Positions 33,307 to 43,773 of a stretch of 64,000 nucleotides of DNA are shown here, one piece after another; the first letter of the stretch is position 1; each line of letters starts with the position of its first letter. This DNA comes from Legionella sp. W10-070. GTDB lineage: Bacteria > Pseudomonadota > Gammaproteobacteria > Legionellales > Legionellaceae. Location of the stretch: positions 1-64,000 of the forward strand of contig NZ_CAAAJC010000001.1 of the NCBI RefSeq assembly GCF_900640175.1, written 5' to 3'. The notes below the pieces were generated by a model. It was not told the origin of the DNA. It made no database searches and was given only the letters and a program-made list of their open reading frames with translations. The translations under genes were made by a program, and so were the position numbers.

Positions 33307-35883
33307 ATGCGAATGGACAGACTCACCTCCAAATTTCAAATGGCTTTGGCTGATGCCCAATCATTGGCTTTGGGACGGGATAATGGTTTCATTGAACCAG
33401 AACACCTGATGAAAGCACTGCTTGACCAGCAAGGAGGAAGCTGTAGACCCTTGTTAACTAAAGCAGGCGTTAATTTATCCCAATTACGCACTTTGGTTGA
33501 CCAGGCATTGGATAAGCTTCCTAAAGTATCGGGAACAGGGGGTGATATCCATATCTCCAATGCGCTCGGACGCCTGTTAAATCTTACAGATAAATTAGCG
33601 CAACAACGAAAAGACAGTTATATTTCCAGCGAATTGTTCATCCTTGCAGCTCTCAGTGAAGAAGGAAGCCTTTCCAAATTGCTGAAACAGGCAGGTGCAG
33701 AGAAGCAATTAATTGAACAGGCCATTACTGATATTCGAGGTGGAGAAACGGTCAACGACCCCAATGCGGAGGAACAGCGTCAGGCCTTGGAAAAATATAC
33801 TATTGACCTGACAGAACGGGCAGAACAAGGAAAGCTTGATCCAGTCATCGGACGCGACGATGAAATACGCCGTACTATTCAGGTTCTGCAAAGACGTACC
33901 AAAAACAATCCTGTCCTCATTGGCGAGCCAGGAGTGGGTAAAACGGCGATAGTAGAAGGCCTGGCGCAACGCATTATTAATAAAGAAGTCCCTGAAGGCT
34001 TAAAAGATAAACGGTTACTGTCGCTGGATATGGGGGCATTGATTGCAGGCGCCAAGTTTCGCGGGGAGTTTGAGGAGCGCTTAAAGGCAGTACTGAATGA
34101 TTTGGCTAAACAAGAAGGCCAGATTATTTTATTTATTGATGAATTACATACGATGGTTGGCGCAGGTAAAGCGGAAGGTGCAATGGATGCAGGTAATATG
34201 CTTAAACCCTCATTAGCCCGTGGAGAACTTCATTGCATCGGCGCCACCACATTGGACGAATACCGCCAGTATATTGAAAAAGATGCCGCCCTTGAGCGCC
34301 GCTTTCAAAAGGTTTTGGTCGAAGAACCCAGTGTAGAGGATACGATTGCCATACTAAGGGGATTAAGCGAGCGTTATGAAGTGCATCATGGAGTAGACAT
34401 TACCGATCCAGCCATCGTTGCTGCAGCCACCTTATCCCATCGTTATATCAGTGACCGGCAACTCCCCGATAAGGCAATTGACCTCATCGATGAAGCAGCC
34501 AGCCAAATTCGTATGGAAATTGATTCCAAGCCCGAAAGCCTCGATAAATTGGAAAGAAAGTTGATTCAACTAAAAATTGAGCGTGAAGCATTAAAAAAAG
34601 AAACTGATGAGGCATCCAGAAAGCGCCTGGAAGACTTGGAGAAATTAATTACCGAACTGGAAAAAAATTATTCTGATCTTGAAGAAGTATGGAAAGCAGA
34701 GAAAGCAACCTTGCAAGGGGCTACGCACATTAAAGAATCGCTGGAACAAGCAAAGATTGAACTGGAGGCAGCCAGAAGAGCCGGTGATCTTGCAAGAATG
34801 TCAGAACTGCAATATGGACGTATTCCAGAACTTGAAAAACAACTGACGCAAGTCTCTACCGCAGAAGCCAGTGAAACCAAGCTGGTTCGCAACAAGGTAA
34901 CCGAAGAAGAAATTGCCGAGGTGGTTTCCAAATGGACGGGTATTCCTGTTGCCAAAATGCTGGAAGGTGAAAAAGAAAAGTTACTACATATGGAAGAGGC
35001 TCTCCATCAACGGGTCATTGGCCAAAACGAAGCAGTCGATGTAGTCGCTAATGCCATTCGGCGTTCTCGTGCCGGTTTGTCAGATCCTAAACGCCCGATA
35101 GGTTCCTTTTTGTTTCTTGGCCCTACTGGTGTCGGTAAGACAGAACTTTGTAAAGCACTGGCAGCTTTCCTTTTTGATACAGAGGAAGCAATGATTCGTA
35201 TCGATATGTCTGAATTTATGGAGAAACACTCCGTTGCCAGGCTAATTGGTGCCCCCCCAGGTTATGTTGGCTTTGAAGAGGGAGGCTATCTGACTGAAGC
35301 TGTACGACGCCGTCCTTATTCGGTTATCTTGCTGGATGAAATTGAAAAAGCACATAGTGATGTTTTTAACATTCTCCTGCAGGTACTGGATGATGGAAGA
35401 CTGACTGATGGTCATGGCAGAACGGTTGATTTTCGTAATACAGTCATTGTAATGACTTCTAATCTGGGCTCTTCCCTCATTCACGATATGGGAAGCAAAT
35501 TAACCTATGAGCAAATTAAAACCTCTGTAATGGGCGTTGTCAGTCAACACTTCCGTCCTGAATTCATCAACAGAATCGATGATACTGTAGTATTCCACTC
35601 GTTAGCGAAAGAGCAAATCGCTGCCATTGCGGCTATTCAAATTGATTATCTGCGGCAGAGGCTTCGTGAGCAAAACATAACACTAGAGGTCAGCGCAGAA
35701 GCACTTGCTCATCTGGCAGCTGCTGGATTTGATCCTGTCTATGGCGCAAGGCCATTGAAAAGAACCATTCAACAAAAACTGGAAAATCCACTGGCTCAAG
35801 ACTTGCTAACCGGGAAGTTTAAATCAGGTGATACAATTGAGGTAGGCTGGAAAGATGAGAACCTGCAGTTTAAGGTTGCCTAA
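33307..35883 (+). CDS. clpB: ATP-dependent disaggregase ClpB
   Basis: An 858-residue Hsp100 chaperone that, with DnaK, extracts proteins from aggregates. An N-terminal Clp repeat domain ([18 protein letters not shown]) is followed by nucleotide-binding domain 1 with [15 protein letters not shown] (near residue 205) and [13 protein letters not shown], a long coiled-coil middle domain (residues ~410-525, including [20 protein letters not shown]), and nucleotide-binding domain 2 with [15 protein letters not shown] (near 605) and [15 protein letters not shown]. The middle domain separates ClpB from ClpA. Lengths and motifs are complete. A sigma-32-like promoter precedes it and a strong hairpin follows. 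Confidence 0.97.
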   Translation: MRMDRLTSKFQMALADAQSLALGRDNGFIEPEHLMKALLDQQGGSCRPLLTKAGVNLSQLRTLVDQALDKLPKVSGTGGDIHISNALGRLLNLTDKLAQQRKDSYISSELFILAALSEEGSLSKLLKQAGAEKQLIEQAITDIRGGETVNDPNAEEQRQALEKYTIDLTERAEQGKLDPVIGRDDEIRRTIQVLQRRTKNNPVLIGEPGVGKTAIVEGLAQRIINKEVPEGLKDKRLLSLDMGALIAGAKFRGEFEERLKAVLNDLAKQEGQIILFIDELHTMVGAGKAEGAMDAGNMLKPSLARGELHCIGATTLDEYRQYIEKDAALERRFQKVLVEEPSVEDTIAILRGLSERYEVHHGVDITDPAIVAAATLSHRYISDRQLPDKAIDLIDEAASQIRMEIDSKPESLDKLERKLIQLKIEREALKKETDEASRKRLEDLEKLITELEKNYSDLEEVWKAEKATLQGATHIKESLEQAKIELEAARRAGDLARMSELQYGRIPELEKQLTQVSTAEASETKLVRNKVTEEEIAEVVSKWTGIPVAKMLEGEKEKLLHMEEALHQRVIGQNEAVDVVANAIRRSRAGLSDPKRPIGSFLFLGPTGVGKTELCKALAAFLFDTEEAMIRIDMSEFMEKHSVARLIGAPPGYVGFEEGGYLTEAVRRRPYSVILLDEIEKAHSDVFNILLQVLDDGRLTDGHGRTVDFRNTVIVMTSNLGSSLIHDMGSKLTYEQIKTSVMGVVSQHFRPEFINRIDDTVVFHSLAKEQIAAIAAIQIDYLRQRLREQNITLEVSAEALAHLAAAGFDPVYGARPLKRTIQQKLENPLAQDLLTGKFKSGDTIEVGWKDENLQFKVA

Positions 35884-35884
35884 T

Positions 35885-35910
35885 CAGCAAAAGGGGAAAC
35901 CCTTTTGCTG
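35885..35910 (+). terminator. Hairpin immediately after clpB
   Basis: CAGCAAAAGGG and CCCTTTTGCTG form a perfect 11-bp stem with a GAAA loop, starting 2 nt after the clpB stop codon. No T-run follows, so it may act with the second hairpin at 35937-35960 or protect the mRNA 3' end. Confidence 0.55.
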
Positions 35911-35936
35911 TAACTCTCTATACCGAATATACTCCA

Positions 35937-35966
35937 AAAATGCCTGATTTCAGGCATTTTGATTTT
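35937..35966. terminator. Bidirectional terminator between clpB and the convergent unknown gene
   Basis: AAAATGCCTGA and TCAGGCATTTT form an 11-bp stem with a TT loop, with A-run and T-rich flanks on both sides (GATTTT follows). It sits between the two convergent genes and can serve both. Confidence 0.7.
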
Positions 35967-35984
35967 GCTGCGGCCTAACTATTG

Positions 35985-37280
35985 TTAAAAGAACGCTGCT
36001 ACTGTCGGCGCTGTCTGAGCTTTTAGCTGCACTAATCTGTTTATTAACGAATCTTCACTACCCCAGGTTATGCAATCTATTTCCGGTCTTCCTGGCAATG
36101 TCATATAATTGTGAAGAGCAGTGAACGCTGACTGTATCTTTTCTGGCTCTTGACCTAGCTTGTCCATATCAACCACTTGATTCAGAGCATACTTTAAGTG
36201 GGAATAATCAGGATTGCATTCATCGTATGCAATCAAATATGCACCCAACAAAGCATACTGACTATTCAATTTTAACTGATTAACGACCTCATTAGTAAAG
36301 CAGGTTAGTTTATTTTCTGAGTCTACATAGCGCTCAACATCCTCTTTCGTTACTTTAGAAAAAAACTTATCAGAAAACACATGCCGCAAAATTAATCTTA
36401 CTGTTTCAGTCGGCTTTGGCTTTATAGAATCCATTGCTTTAATAATTTTTTCGGTTGTAAAAAAATCTTCCTTACGAGCCTTCATCCATCCTGACAACGC
36501 ATTTGCAGTCGTGTAAGCATCATACTCAGTTTGAAGAAGGGCTGTTGATACGGATTGTACAAATTTGATCACCTGAATTTGTTGAAGCATCGGTTTGGCC
36601 TTTTTTCCATGCTCTGAAACGATACTTTCCAGGTTACTTAAAAACTTATTTTTATCCTTCTTTATATATGAAAACATATCAGCAACATTTGGTTGCTTGA
36701 GATAATTTAGATAAGCCTTACAACAGAGAGTGATAGTAAAGCTATCAAGCTGATTTTGCCCAGCTATATTCAGCAATTCTTTTAAACTTTGCTGTAGAGC
36801 ACTATCGTCTTCACTAGTTCTTGCCACACAAGAGCTAACAGCCCCCCAAAATCCTGTATAAGAGATCTCTATACGAAGTATGCGGAAAAAAATGGCTCCT
36901 AACAAAATAACCAGCTCTGGCTTAATCTGCTGTTCTTTTTGATTAATTTGCTCCCTGATCTGCTTAATTTCTTCCTCCGTCCTGCCTCCTTTTTTAAGCG
37001 ATTCTTCCAAATCAGATATTTCGGTACTCCAGTTTTTAATACTAAGCTTATCCAGCAACTGGGTAATACAAGTTAATTGTTCTTTGCGTAAACCAATATC
37101 CGAATAGCCTTTTTCCTTATTCTGGGCAAGCTCAAGGTACCTGCCTTCCAGGTTTCTAATCCCTTCACAAAGTATTTTGCTATGCGGTGGGTGGTAACAC
37201 GAAGATAAACGATTAAACAAATTGAGTAAATCGGCAGTGCTACCATGTAATTCATTATAGGATGGTGGTTCATAACCCAT
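35985..37280 (-). CDS. Unrecognised protein, mostly helical (431 aa)
   Basis: A 431-residue protein that I cannot assign to a family. It starts MGYEPPSYNELHGST behind a strong ribosome-binding site (AAGGAGGT), has a charged coiled-coil-like segment (residues ~85-120, GRTEEEIKQIREQINQKEQQ) and one hydrophobic stretch (LVILLGAIFFRILRIEI, near 125) that could be a buried helix rather than a membrane span. The C terminus is hydrophobic (TAPTVAAFF). It follows the 185-residue unknown gene by 9 bp, so they are probably co-transcribed. A short opening motif and helical build are common among secreted effectors, but nothing in the sequence proves secretion. Confidence 0.75.
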   Translation of the reverse strand: MGYEPPSYNELHGSTADLLNLFNRLSSCYHPPHSKILCEGIRNLEGRYLELAQNKEKGYSDIGLRKEQLTCITQLLDKLSIKNWSTEISDLEESLKKGGRTEEEIKQIREQINQKEQQIKPELVILLGAIFFRILRIEISYTGFWGAVSSCVARTSEDDSALQQSLKELLNIAGQNQLDSFTITLCCKAYLNYLKQPNVADMFSYIKKDKNKFLSNLESIVSEHGKKAKPMLQQIQVIKFVQSVSTALLQTEYDAYTTANALSGWMKARKEDFFTTEKIIKAMDSIKPKPTETVRLILRHVFSDKFFSKVTKEDVERYVDSENKLTCFTNEVVNQLKLNSQYALLGAYLIAYDECNPDYSHLKYALNQVVDMDKLGQEPEKIQSAFTALHNYMTLPGRPEIDCITWGSEDSLINRLVQLKAQTAPTVAAFF

Positions 37281-37289
37281 ATAACCTCC

Positions 37290-37847
37290 TTAAAATAGAC
37301 CTTTAATCCCTATCATCAGATGCGAAAAAGGCGTTCCCCAACCTGGATAAGACGAAGCTTCTTCATCTTTCTGTAGATAAAGGTTACCTTGCATATTAAC
37401 GGGGAAAGCATGATACAAATCATTCAGTTCTTGAAATTTATTACTCTCCTCATAGACCCAGCTGCAAAAGAGGCTTAATTCGCTCAGGCTCTTATTATAT
37501 ATTCGGGCATCAAGGCGAGTCAGGGAATCAATCTTCATATCTTGTTGAAGCAATTTCAGCAGCGGCCTGTTTAAAAACCATTGCACGGTATTATCATATT
37601 GATACCAAACGTAACTATAAACTCCTATCAATACCAGTTTTTTAGTTTCTCTGTCTGCATTAGGATAGAAATCAAGGCATTTCGCTATCTGCTGTATTAA
37701 ATAGGCCGCCTGAGCTAATTCAGCATTCGGTATAGAAGGAAAACAAGTGCAAAAAAAGCTCCCAAATGAACGTTGCCTTGCATAGGCTCTTGACAGTTTT
37801 TCTGAAAAATTTTTCGCATTCTGTTGAATCTCTTCAAACTCTGGCAT
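37290..37847 (-). CDS. Unrecognised protein (185 aa) paired with the 431-aa gene
   Basis: A 185-residue protein with no family that I recognise. It starts MPEFEEIQQNAKNFSEKLSR with a fair ribosome-binding site (GGGAGA) and has a moderately hydrophobic middle (KKLVLIGVYSYVWYQYDN). No signal peptide, membrane span or catalytic motif is obvious. There are two N-terminal Cys in FFCTCFP. It lies 9 bp upstream of the 431-residue unknown gene on the same strand, suggesting a two-gene operon and perhaps a functional pair. Confidence 0.72.
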   Translation of the reverse strand: MPEFEEIQQNAKNFSEKLSRAYARQRSFGSFFCTCFPSIPNAELAQAAYLIQQIAKCLDFYPNADRETKKLVLIGVYSYVWYQYDNTVQWFLNRPLLKLLQQDMKIDSLTRLDARIYNKSLSELSLFCSWVYEESNKFQELNDLYHAFPVNMQGNLYLQKDEEASSYPGWGTPFSHLMIGIKGLF

Positions 37848-38037
37848 GGTTTCTCCCTGCAGTTTTAACCTGCATTTTTTAACACAGCCTACGAGCCCAA
37901 AATCGTCATCCTTGGGAACCTTCTTTTTTTATAACAATCTGCTAAAGAATTTGCAATGAAGCAAACTAAATTTTTAATTGTCAGCCTGGATAATACAGTC
38001 GCGCTTTACCGATTGATTGACGTTATGAAAGCAGGTC

Positions 38038-39399
38038 TTAACCAAATTTTGAGTCAATCGCCAAAGCTAAACGTTGGTGTATATTCTCAAACCCTCGGTT
38101 GCTCATAATAACAATCGCATCACCCGGACAAACCTCTTCTACAATTTCATTAATGATATTCTCTGTTGTCTCCAATATATGATAGGGGCAACTCCAGTTT
38201 TTTACCGTTTCAATAAGATTAAAATGCTCAGGATTTAAAACATAAGCGAGATCTGCTGCTGCCAGAGCCTGTGGCATTGCATCAGCATGCACACCTGCTT
38301 TCATCGTGTAAGAAGCAAACTCCAGTACCGTCAATAAACGTTTATGTCGGCCACTTTGTTTCAAGGCGCTAATTGTTTTGCTAATGGCTGTTGGATGATG
38401 GGCAAAATCATCATAAATGGTAATCCCGTGACGACTCGATTTAATCTCAAGACGACGCTTGACGGGAGTAAACTCAGCCAATATACCGGCTGCTGTCTCA
38501 ACGTCTACTCCGGCATGGTAACTCGCCGCTATAGCCGCCAACCCATTCTCGACATTAAACTGTCCAATCAATGGCCAATTTACTTCTGCAACAGGGACTG
38601 AATGATGCCAAACACGAAATGCCTGCCCGCTCTCTTCCATTAATTCTGCACGCCAGGCAGCATCGCCCTCTAGAGCCATTTCTTCTTGCCTGGAATAGAT
38701 CCCGCGTGCAAACACCGCATTTAATGCAACATCATCTCGGGGTTTTATGATCACCCCTTTGGCAGGGATGGTCTTTAGATAATAGTGAAACTGTTGCTGA
38801 ATCGCTTCAAGATCAGGATAAATATCCGCATGATCAAACTCCAGATTATTGAGTATGGTTACCTCAGGACGATAATGCATCAGCTTGGGCCGCTTATCAA
38901 AAAATGCACTATCATACTCGTCTGCTTCAATAACAAACCATTCACCCTGTCCCAAACGGGCGCTGGTATTAAAATAAGGGGCTACTCCGCCAATGAGAAA
39001 CCCCGGTGCCAAACCTGCCTTCTCTAAAATAAAAGCCAGCATGGAAGTTGTTGTTGTTTTTCCATGAGTGCCTGCAACAGCCAATACACGATAACGCGGC
39101 AGAATATTTTCTGCCAGCCATTGAGGGCCTGAAGTATAGTTTTTTCCAGCATTAAGCACCGTCTCAAGTACAGGCATTCCCCTTTTAATCGCATTACCTA
39201 CGATAACCCAATCAGCCTTCAGGGCTTGAGTACTATCCTCATAGCCTTCAATCCATTGAATACCTTTGGCTTCCAACAGGTTGCTCACTGGAGGATAGCA
39301 ATTCATATCACAGCCTGTTACCTGATAACCCGCTTCCCTTGCCAATATTGCAAGAGCACTCATAAACGTTCCACCAATCCCTAAAATATGTAAATGCAT
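38038..39399 (-). CDS. mpl: Murein peptide ligase Mpl
   Basis: A 453-residue Mur ligase. Mpl ligates recycled L-Ala-gamma-D-Glu-meso-DAP tripeptide to UDP-MurNAc, bypassing MurC/D/E. The N-terminal HLHILGIGGTFMSALAILAR (dinucleotide-like UDP-binding), P-loop VAGTHGKTTTTSML near residue 109, EADEYDSAFFDKRPK near 158, LEFDHADIYPD and DDFAHHPTAISKTI are all Mpl/MurC-type; the initial sequence and FFDKRPKLMHYRPEVTILNN favour Mpl over MurC. It lies 7 bp downstream of the 180-residue membrane gene and ends the yhdP-membrane protein-mpl series. Confidence 0.94.
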   Translation of the reverse strand: MHLHILGIGGTFMSALAILAREAGYQVTGCDMNCYPPVSNLLEAKGIQWIEGYEDSTQALKADWVIVGNAIKRGMPVLETVLNAGKNYTSGPQWLAENILPRYRVLAVAGTHGKTTTTSMLAFILEKAGLAPGFLIGGVAPYFNTSARLGQGEWFVIEADEYDSAFFDKRPKLMHYRPEVTILNNLEFDHADIYPDLEAIQQQFHYYLKTIPAKGVIIKPRDDVALNAVFARGIYSRQEEMALEGDAAWRAELMEESGQAFRVWHHSVPVAEVNWPLIGQFNVENGLAAIAASYHAGVDVETAAGILAEFTPVKRRLEIKSSRHGITIYDDFAHHPTAISKTISALKQSGRHKRLLTVLEFASYTMKAGVHADAMPQALAAADLAYVLNPEHFNLIETVKNWSCPYHILETTENIINEIVEEVCPGDAIVIMSNRGFENIHQRLALAIDSKFG

Positions 39400-39406
39400 G
39401 GTGTTC

Positions 39407-39949
39407 TCACTGCCAAAATGAAACCGTTAAAATATTACATGCTAACAAGCCAAAACTCACTAGAATAGAAGTTAAGTAATCCACATCAAGTGCATATCGA
39501 TAAATATAGGCGGTAATTAAAAATTGCCATACTGTTAATACCAAAGTAAGAATCAAATAAATAATTCCTGCCAGAAGAATAAGCCCGCTGCCCAGATTGG
39601 CATTAGCAAGAATGGGGGCCATTAATAGTAAAGGCAAAGCAAACAAATGAATAATGAAGTGACTGGCCCATAAAGAGGTCAATGTTTGCACTATTCTATG
39701 TTTTTTTTTATTCAGCTTTAACAATAAAAAGGTATAAAGGCAATAAGCAGCCAAAAGGCTGGCCGCCGCTGCAATAGAGTACAAAAGATCAAATTGACGC
39801 TTCATATCCGCCATAAACCATTGCCAGATTATGAGTATAAAAAATAAAAACGCTACCGTTGCCAATAACAGTAGAGAATAAGGTGTATTGGCAGGACTTT
39901 CTTTAAAAGTAGAAACCAGCCAATACCGCTTAAAAAGTGCCTCCCACAT
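39407..39949 (-). CDS. Multi-pass inner-membrane protein, Yip1/DUF1282-like
   Basis: A 180-residue hydrophobic protein with about five predicted membrane segments (including SLLLLATVAFLFFILIIWQW, LLYSIAAAASLLAAYCLYTF, LFALPLLLMAPILANANL and LILLAGIIYLILTLVLTVW). The arrangement, with a central small cytoplasmic basic loop (LKLNKKKHR), resembles the Yip1/DUF1282 superfamily, but this is a topology-level match only. It sits between yhdP (48 bp upstream) and mpl (7 bp downstream) on the same strand. No function can be stated. Confidence 0.7.
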   Translation of the reverse strand: MWEALFKRYWLVSTFKESPANTPYSLLLLATVAFLFFILIIWQWFMADMKRQFDLLYSIAAAASLLAAYCLYTFLLLKLNKKKHRIVQTLTSLWASHFIIHLFALPLLLMAPILANANLGSGLILLAGIIYLILTLVLTVWQFLITAYIYRYALDVDYLTSILVSFGLLACNILTVSFWQ

Positions 39950-39997
39950 ACCAGTCCTGCCATTTAGAAAGTTAAGCCAGTGTCTTATAAACAGCGA

Positions 39998-42900
39998 TTA
40001 TCTGCGCTTTTTAATTATTTTGACCTGTTGTACCACGGGTTGATGCCAGGGACCAGAAATCTTGTAAGTATAACCACTTATTTTTTGCATTCCGTGATTT
40101 ATTATCTTACTGGCTACCCAGGTTGCAATCCCAGCAATAGGTCCTCCTGCAATGGTTGCTACTACAGGCAAACTTGCTGTGATATGAGGAGAAACTTTCA
40201 AATCCAGATCATAATGCTGCTTTGCAATATCAAGATTACCTTTCATGCTGGCATAGGCTACAGGACCGTCAATATAGCTATCCTCCGTAACCATAATCCC
40301 GTTAGCAATGGAAAAATTTCCATTAAACTGATCAAAACTGTAACCATCTTCCGATAAATCACTAAAATCCAACTTAAGTCGTCGGGGGATCGTTTGTAAA
40401 CTTAAAATACTTAACAACTTCCCCAAGGCTAACTTTTCTTCCGTCTCAGAACTTAAATGAGTGATTCGGCCATTCCTGAAGTTAATAGCCATCAAACCGC
40501 TAAGCCGTGTTAGTGAAAAATCATAAAAGCGTCCAGTCCATCCACCCTGAAAGCGGATATCTCCCCTGGATGCTTCAATGACCGGACTGATTTTCCATTG
40601 CTCCAACGTTTTGGCCAGATCGCTGATATGGAGATCCGAGCGAACTCGGGTAGTATCAATTTCCCCTTTTTGTTCCCAGTTACCCTTGGCTGTCAACTCA
40701 TAAAAAGGGGATCTAATCTTACAGTAATCTAATCGCCAATTATTTTTTAAGCGGGTAGTTTTTAAAGACACATCACCAATATCCAAATTGCCCAGCTGTA
40801 ACGAGCCGATACTTAAATTAAGGTTAGGCATGTCCTCAGGTTTTAATTTTATAGTAGTTGTTGCTGAAAAATTTGTTTTATTTTTATCCAGATGTAATTT
40901 TTCAAATGTTCCAGTCAAGGTGTTCGTTGCTGGTTGATAGCGAAGATTAGCAGCAACCTGCTCTTGTTTTATAGCAATAGACCATGCTTTTTCCAATTTT
41001 ACCGCCTTGATGAATAAATCCTTGTAGGTTTCTCCTAAGATCCCGGCAGTACGGAGTCTCACATCAATAAGCGTTACAAAATCCAGCAATTGTTTTTGAG
41101 ACTGTTCTGTAGCAATTTTTTCCCTTACACGAAGCCATCGCGCCAAATCAAATTCGGGTAAAGAGCCTATAATTTGCAGACCATGTTGATCCTGCTGCCA
41201 TAAAGCCTTAGAGCTACCTAAACGAATTTCTCCTTTTTGCAGTTCAAACGCAGTACCCTTAGGGCCTGAAAACCATAGATCGCCACTCATAGCATCCGTA
41301 TAATTGAAGCGTAATCGGACCGCTTTCTGTGGATTAAAGTCAATATCTATAGTCAATGGTACGTTTGCTTCTGCTTTTTTCCCCAACGGCGGAGGTAAAT
41401 CAACACTCAAACCATACAAAGAGGTTTTAATGTTTAAATGATCCAAATCACCGGGATCATCAGTAAGCAACAGCAAGCTTTCCAGCCATAATGAACCATG
41501 CATTAATGATAAAAACGGCCATTTAAACTTCTGTTGCAACACCTCTGCTGTCGTTTTTCCTTTTATCTTCACTTCAGTAGCAGAAATTGGCTCATGGACT
41601 GATTTAATTAATACAGTCACCGGATTATTTAGGATATTGGCCTGGAAATTACTTGTTAAAATACCTTTTTCATTAAATTGTAATCCACCATTTAAATTTT
41701 TTAATTCCACATTATCCAAAGAATGACGCACCATAATAGTGGCATCTTCAAAACGAATATCTCCCAGGGCTAATACCTCGTCATTTTCAGGATAAAGCGG
41801 AACTTCAAATTGTAAATCCAGCTCTACAGGACCTTCCATCTGCAACATAGCCAAAGCAGACAATTTCTTTTTTAATGGTGTAGAGCGAACATAAGATAAT
41901 GCCTTGGCCGAGTCAGTCCTGGCTTTGGTATGAACCAATAACCGCTCCCGATCAAGCCCTAAATCAGTTACCTGCACATTGCTTTGATTAACCTCAATTC
42001 CCTGAAAATTGGCATGAACAATATCAGCCTCAAGAAGACGTTTATTTACACGAAGATAAGCTTCAATATCGGTTGTTATTGGCCATTGAGGGGCAAAGAC
42101 CAAGTCCACACCACTTAAATGGCTTTTAATAGAGAATTCACCCGGTTTATTATCAAAAGGGAAATCAGCGATATTGCCATTAACAATCAGTTCACCGCTT
42201 GCCTTATCAATGGCTTTAACCTCATTTTTTAGCCAGGCATCCAGCTTTGGTTTCAGGTGTTCGGAAGGTAAATAAGCCAACCATCTCTCAGCATGATTAG
42301 CAGAGAACTCCGCCTTTAAACGCAATGGGCCTGACAATCCGTCAACGGCTCCCTGTGCACTAAGCAAAAGATCGCGATGACTCAACACAAAGCGCTCCAT
42401 GCTGATACGCAACTCATGGCTTAACTCCTTCCAATCAAAAGCAGCATTAAGCATTGCAAGCCTGACTGGCGGCTTATCCTGTAAAGTAATCGTTGTATCC
42501 TTGCTGTCAATTTCCAGATGCCCTTCGGCTGGCTGCCAATGCAAAACACCTGAAAGATTGTTAACCGCAGGCAATTTTCCTGTTGTCTGCCATCCCAAAT
42601 GGGAAAAACGAGTCAGGAGATAATCAACCTCATTTGAGCTAATATGGAGCTGTGTATCATGAAGTTGCCCGTAAGGCTCCATGGACAATATCCTGCTAAC
42701 CGCCTCAGGTCTGACTGTCGAAAACAAGGACTTAAGCAAAATAGTCTTGATATAAAGAAAATACCCCTTGCCTTGCTCGTAGCGAACCAGGAGTGAATTT
42801 TCCGGCCATCGTGTCTCTCCCAAACGCAAACCCACATGATCTCCTGATAACTGCCATCCGGTCGTTGTGGGCAGCCAGGCTAAATTAGCCCTTAAAGATT

Positions 42901-43768
42901 GAATCAATTGATCTTTTTTAGTTTCTTTATCCCGCCAAGCCAGATGATGAAAATGCAATTTTGTCTGAGCATTTTTAAGCTGCCCTTCCTTCAAATCTGC
43001 CCATAATTGCAGATCTCCCTTACCTCCTGATATCTGCAATTTTGTTTGTGGAATAAACTGCTGCCACTGGGCAGGCAACAGGTGTTTAGCAGAGAAAAAT
43101 AGCTGACCTGAAGCATTGTCCAGACTGCCGGAGTCTAAATTTAAATCTGCAAGCAATTGAAATTTGGTTGCTGTAGTTTGTGCAAGATGAGCCGCGCCTT
43201 TAATCCGGTAACGCCCCGAGTGATTAGTGATTGTAAGGTTGAAATCACTTAAAGGAATCAACGTACCATCACGCAAGTGGATATGGGTGGATAAATTTTT
43301 AATGATTATTTTTTGCTGTGCCAAAATCCAGGCCAATATGGGCTTGTAGGAGGACACATCGGCCGTCATCTTTTGCTTGACAATACCATCAATTTGCCAA
43401 CCCTCGTCAGTCTGGTGAAAATTTAGATGCAGATCATCAACAAAGAGCACGCCTGGCTGAATTTGCCAATGCCACAGGGAGCTTAGCAAATTGATACCAA
43501 CCAATAATTTATTTAACTTGACAGCCGCTTTTTCCCCATCCAGGATTGCAACCTGATTTAATTTAATTACAGGTTCAAACCAATACCATCCTGTTTCCAT
43601 TGTATTGATAGTTACAGGTTCCCCAAGTAATACCGATAAATGATGCTCTACCTGTGATTTATATTGTTTCGCCCAGGGAGTCAAGGCACGAAAAAGACTG
43701 GAGATAACTGCAGCAGCAATAATCAGGGCAGCCAGGCATATCCACAGTCTTTTGAAGAATTTATTCAC
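39998..43768 (-). CDS. yhdP: YhdP-family AsmA-like envelope protein
   Basis: A 1256-residue protein with one N-terminal membrane anchor (LWICLAALIIAAAVISSLF) and a very long periplasmic beta-rich region. It has the LGEPVTINTMETGWYWFEPV start, several AsmA-type segments, and the conserved C-terminal block (NGRITHLSSETEEKLALGK, LLSILSLQTIPRRLKLDFSD, and GPVAYASMKGNLDIAKQHYD) typical of YhdP. In E. coli YhdP and its paralogues bridge inner and outer membranes to move phospholipids. Length is that of full YhdP. It is separated from fliJ by 5 bp on the same strand, so it could be read through from the flagellar operon. Confidence 0.92.
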   Translation of the reverse strand: MNKFFKRLWICLAALIIAAAVISSLFRALTPWAKQYKSQVEHHLSVLLGEPVTINTMETGWYWFEPVIKLNQVAILDGEKAAVKLNKLLVGINLLSSLWHWQIQPGVLFVDDLHLNFHQTDEGWQIDGIVKQKMTADVSSYKPILAWILAQQKIIIKNLSTHIHLRDGTLIPLSDFNLTITNHSGRYRIKGAAHLAQTTATKFQLLADLNLDSGSLDNASGQLFFSAKHLLPAQWQQFIPQTKLQISGGKGDLQLWADLKEGQLKNAQTKLHFHHLAWRDKETKKDQLIQSLRANLAWLPTTTGWQLSGDHVGLRLGETRWPENSLLVRYEQGKGYFLYIKTILLKSLFSTVRPEAVSRILSMEPYGQLHDTQLHISSNEVDYLLTRFSHLGWQTTGKLPAVNNLSGVLHWQPAEGHLEIDSKDTTITLQDKPPVRLAMLNAAFDWKELSHELRISMERFVLSHRDLLLSAQGAVDGLSGPLRLKAEFSANHAERWLAYLPSEHLKPKLDAWLKNEVKAIDKASGELIVNGNIADFPFDNKPGEFSIKSHLSGVDLVFAPQWPITTDIEAYLRVNKRLLEADIVHANFQGIEVNQSNVQVTDLGLDRERLLVHTKARTDSAKALSYVRSTPLKKKLSALAMLQMEGPVELDLQFEVPLYPENDEVLALGDIRFEDATIMVRHSLDNVELKNLNGGLQFNEKGILTSNFQANILNNPVTVLIKSVHEPISATEVKIKGKTTAEVLQQKFKWPFLSLMHGSLWLESLLLLTDDPGDLDHLNIKTSLYGLSVDLPPPLGKKAEANVPLTIDIDFNPQKAVRLRFNYTDAMSGDLWFSGPKGTAFELQKGEIRLGSSKALWQQDQHGLQIIGSLPEFDLARWLRVREKIATEQSQKQLLDFVTLIDVRLRTAGILGETYKDLFIKAVKLEKAWSIAIKQEQVAANLRYQPATNTLTGTFEKLHLDKNKTNFSATTTIKLKPEDMPNLNLSIGSLQLGNLDIGDVSLKTTRLKNNWRLDYCKIRSPFYELTAKGNWEQKGEIDTTRVRSDLHISDLAKTLEQWKISPVIEASRGDIRFQGGWTGRFYDFSLTRLSGLMAINFRNGRITHLSSETEEKLALGKLLSILSLQTIPRRLKLDFSDLSEDGYSFDQFNGNFSIANGIMVTEDSYIDGPVAYASMKGNLDIAKQHYDLDLKVSPHITASLPVVATIAGGPIAGIATWVASKIINHGMQKISGYTYKISGPWHQPVVQQVKIIKKRR

Positions 43769-43773
43769 CGCGC

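Noticed and set aside
29160-36130. GCAGTGAAC, the end of the CRISPR repeat, seen again near 29164 and 36117.
   Set aside because: Only nine bases match, inside or near genes without spacers; chance occurrence.
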